From NCBI GenBank assembly GCA_013152195.1, contig JAADGU010000124.1, positions 1 to 5,985 on the forward strand: DNA of 5,985 nucleotides, read 5' to 3'. The stretch is from Nitrospirota bacterium (lineage in GTDB: Bacteria > Nitrospirota > Thermodesulfovibrionia > Thermodesulfovibrionales > JdFR-85). Below are positions 5,240 through 5,985 of this stretch, in pieces; position 1 is the first letter of the stretch; every line of letters begins with the position of its first letter. The translations under genes were made by a program, and so were the position numbers. The notes beneath the pieces were generated by a model. It ran no database searches, was not told the DNA's origin, and was given only the letters and a program-made list of their open reading frames with translations.

Positions 5240-5985
5240 ATGTGGCAGTTACTGAGGAAAGAGCTTCTCCATATGCTCCGTGACCGGGGGCTTGTCATCT
5301 TCATACTCTACGCCTTCACCCTCGATATATACATGGCTGCCAAGGGCTTTAATCTTATTCCTGAAATGATCTCCATAAGCGTATATAATGAGGATAATTC
5401 ACCCCAGAGCCGTGAGCTGACAGACAGGATCAAGCCGCCTGCATTCCGCCCGCCCCACATGATTAACAGCCGTCAGGAGATAGACAGGCTTTTAAATGCA
5501 TCCGAGACCGTGCTTGTCCTTGTCATCCCCCAGGGATTTCAGGGTGACCTGTACAGGGGCGGGGCATCTGTGCAGGTTCTGGTTGACGGCACACAGAGCA
5601 CGGCTGCATATCTGAGCTCAGCCTATATCGGCAGCATTATAGAGCGGTATTCAGCAGAGCTGTTGAGGGAGAGGCAAAGGCTGAGAAGAGATATAACGGG
5701 ATTGCCGTATGTTGATATAAAGAGCAGGATCTACTTTAATCCCGGGGCACGGGACGACATCTTTGAGGGTCTTAACGAATTCTTTATGGTCGTCACGCTG
5801 ATCGGGATGATCCTGCCTGCTGCAATACTTATCAGGGAGCTGGAGTACGGAACAATTGAGCAGATACTGATTTCACCTTTCAGCATAAAGAAGCTGCTGC
5901 TTATAAAGATAATAGCATCATCTGCCTTCCTGCTCACAATGATAGGATTGAGTTACGAATTTGTGCTCAGGCTGTGGCTCGGGTT
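5240..5985 (+). CDS. ABC-2 type transporter permease, YhhJ-like (3' partial)
   Basis: An open frame from ATG 5240 runs off the window end (248 codons plus two bases). Family members are around 370 aa, so roughly the last third is missing. The N-terminus (LLRKELLHMLRDR) is the amphipathic start typical of ABC-2 permeases. TM1 is about residues 17-35. A large extracytoplasmic domain (about 40-175) follows with SVYNEDNSPQSREL, LVIPQGF, VQVLVDGTQSTAA and IYFNPGARDD, matching the YhhJ/YbhS-type subfamily. TM2 is about 180-198, then the cytoplasmic motif LEYGTIEQILISPFS that marks this family, and TM3 from about 218. Such permeases pair with an ATPase to export drugs or other hydrophobic substrates; the substrate here is unknown. 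No ATPase or HlyD-type adaptor is in view. The start is nine bases after moaA; the nearest G-rich sites (GGGG 5233-5236; AGGGGGG 5221-5227) are poorly spaced, so coupling to moaA is likely. Confidence 0.88.
   Translation, partial: MWQLLRKELLHMLRDRGLVIFILYAFTLDIYMAAKGFNLIPEMISISVYNEDNSPQSRELTDRIKPPAFRPPHMINSRQEIDRLLNASETVLVLVIPQGFQGDLYRGGASVQVLVDGTQSTAAYLSSAYIGSIIERYSAELLRERQRLRRDITGLPYVDIKSRIYFNPGARDDIFEGLNEFFMVVTLIGMILPAAILIRELEYGTIEQILISPFSIKKLLLIKIIASSAFLLTMIGLSYEFVLRLWLG

Noticed and set aside
5383..5390. TATAATGA inside the permease gene as a promoter -10
   Set aside because: It lies in the middle of a coding sequence with no suitable -35 or downstream gene start. It reads simply as Tyr-Asn-Glu codons.

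Overview
The window holds most of a Tol-Pal envelope operon from a diderm (Gram-negative) bacterium. It is bounded on the left by a divergent tRNA-Lys gene and continued on the right by a molybdenum-cofactor gene and the first part of an ABC-2 transporter permease. Host assignment is an inference. A lipoprotein Pal, a TolB with a signal peptide and a TonB-type energy transducer require an outer membrane. The Pal C-terminus (GHCDERG, then a Cys pair before WAKNRRAHF) and the heavy use of AGG (Arg) and ATA (Ile) codons suggest a Nitrospirota or Desulfobacterota-like lineage rather than an enteric gammaproteobacterium. I cannot fix the phylum from this sequence alone.

Layout: tRNA-Lys(UUU) with an encoded CCA lies on the minus strand at 2-77, with its own promoter (perfect -35 TTGACA). 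The divergent gap at 78-247 also carries a textbook extended -10 box (TGTTATAAT) reading rightward. From 248 everything is on the plus strand and packed almost without gaps: tolR (248-661), tolA/tonB-like (658-1404), tolB (1401-2711), pal (2722-3300), cpoB/ybgF (3297-4241), moaA (4253-5230) and an ABC-2 permease (5240 to beyond the window end). Three junctions are 4-base ATGA overlaps. At a fourth, the Shine-Dalgarno of pal begins inside the tolB stop codon. I see no convincing terminator between 248 and 5985, so one long transcript is likely.

Function: TolR and the TolA-like protein would form the inner-membrane, proton-motive-force-driven part of the machine, together with a TolQ that is not encoded here. 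TolB is the periplasmic beta-propeller, Pal the peptidoglycan-binding outer-membrane lipoprotein, and CpoB the coiled-coil/TPR periplasmic partner. MoaA (radical SAM GTP 3',8-cyclase, first step of molybdopterin synthesis) and the YhhJ-like permease have no known mechanistic link to Tol-Pal and look like operon passengers.

I found no clearly undescribed system. The points most worth a second look are the absence of tolQ beside tolR, the attachment of moaA and a permease to the operon, a small hairpin whose loop is the cpoB stop codon and whose stem overlaps the moaA ribosome-binding site, the short polybasic TolA, and a CpoB that appears to be lipidated.
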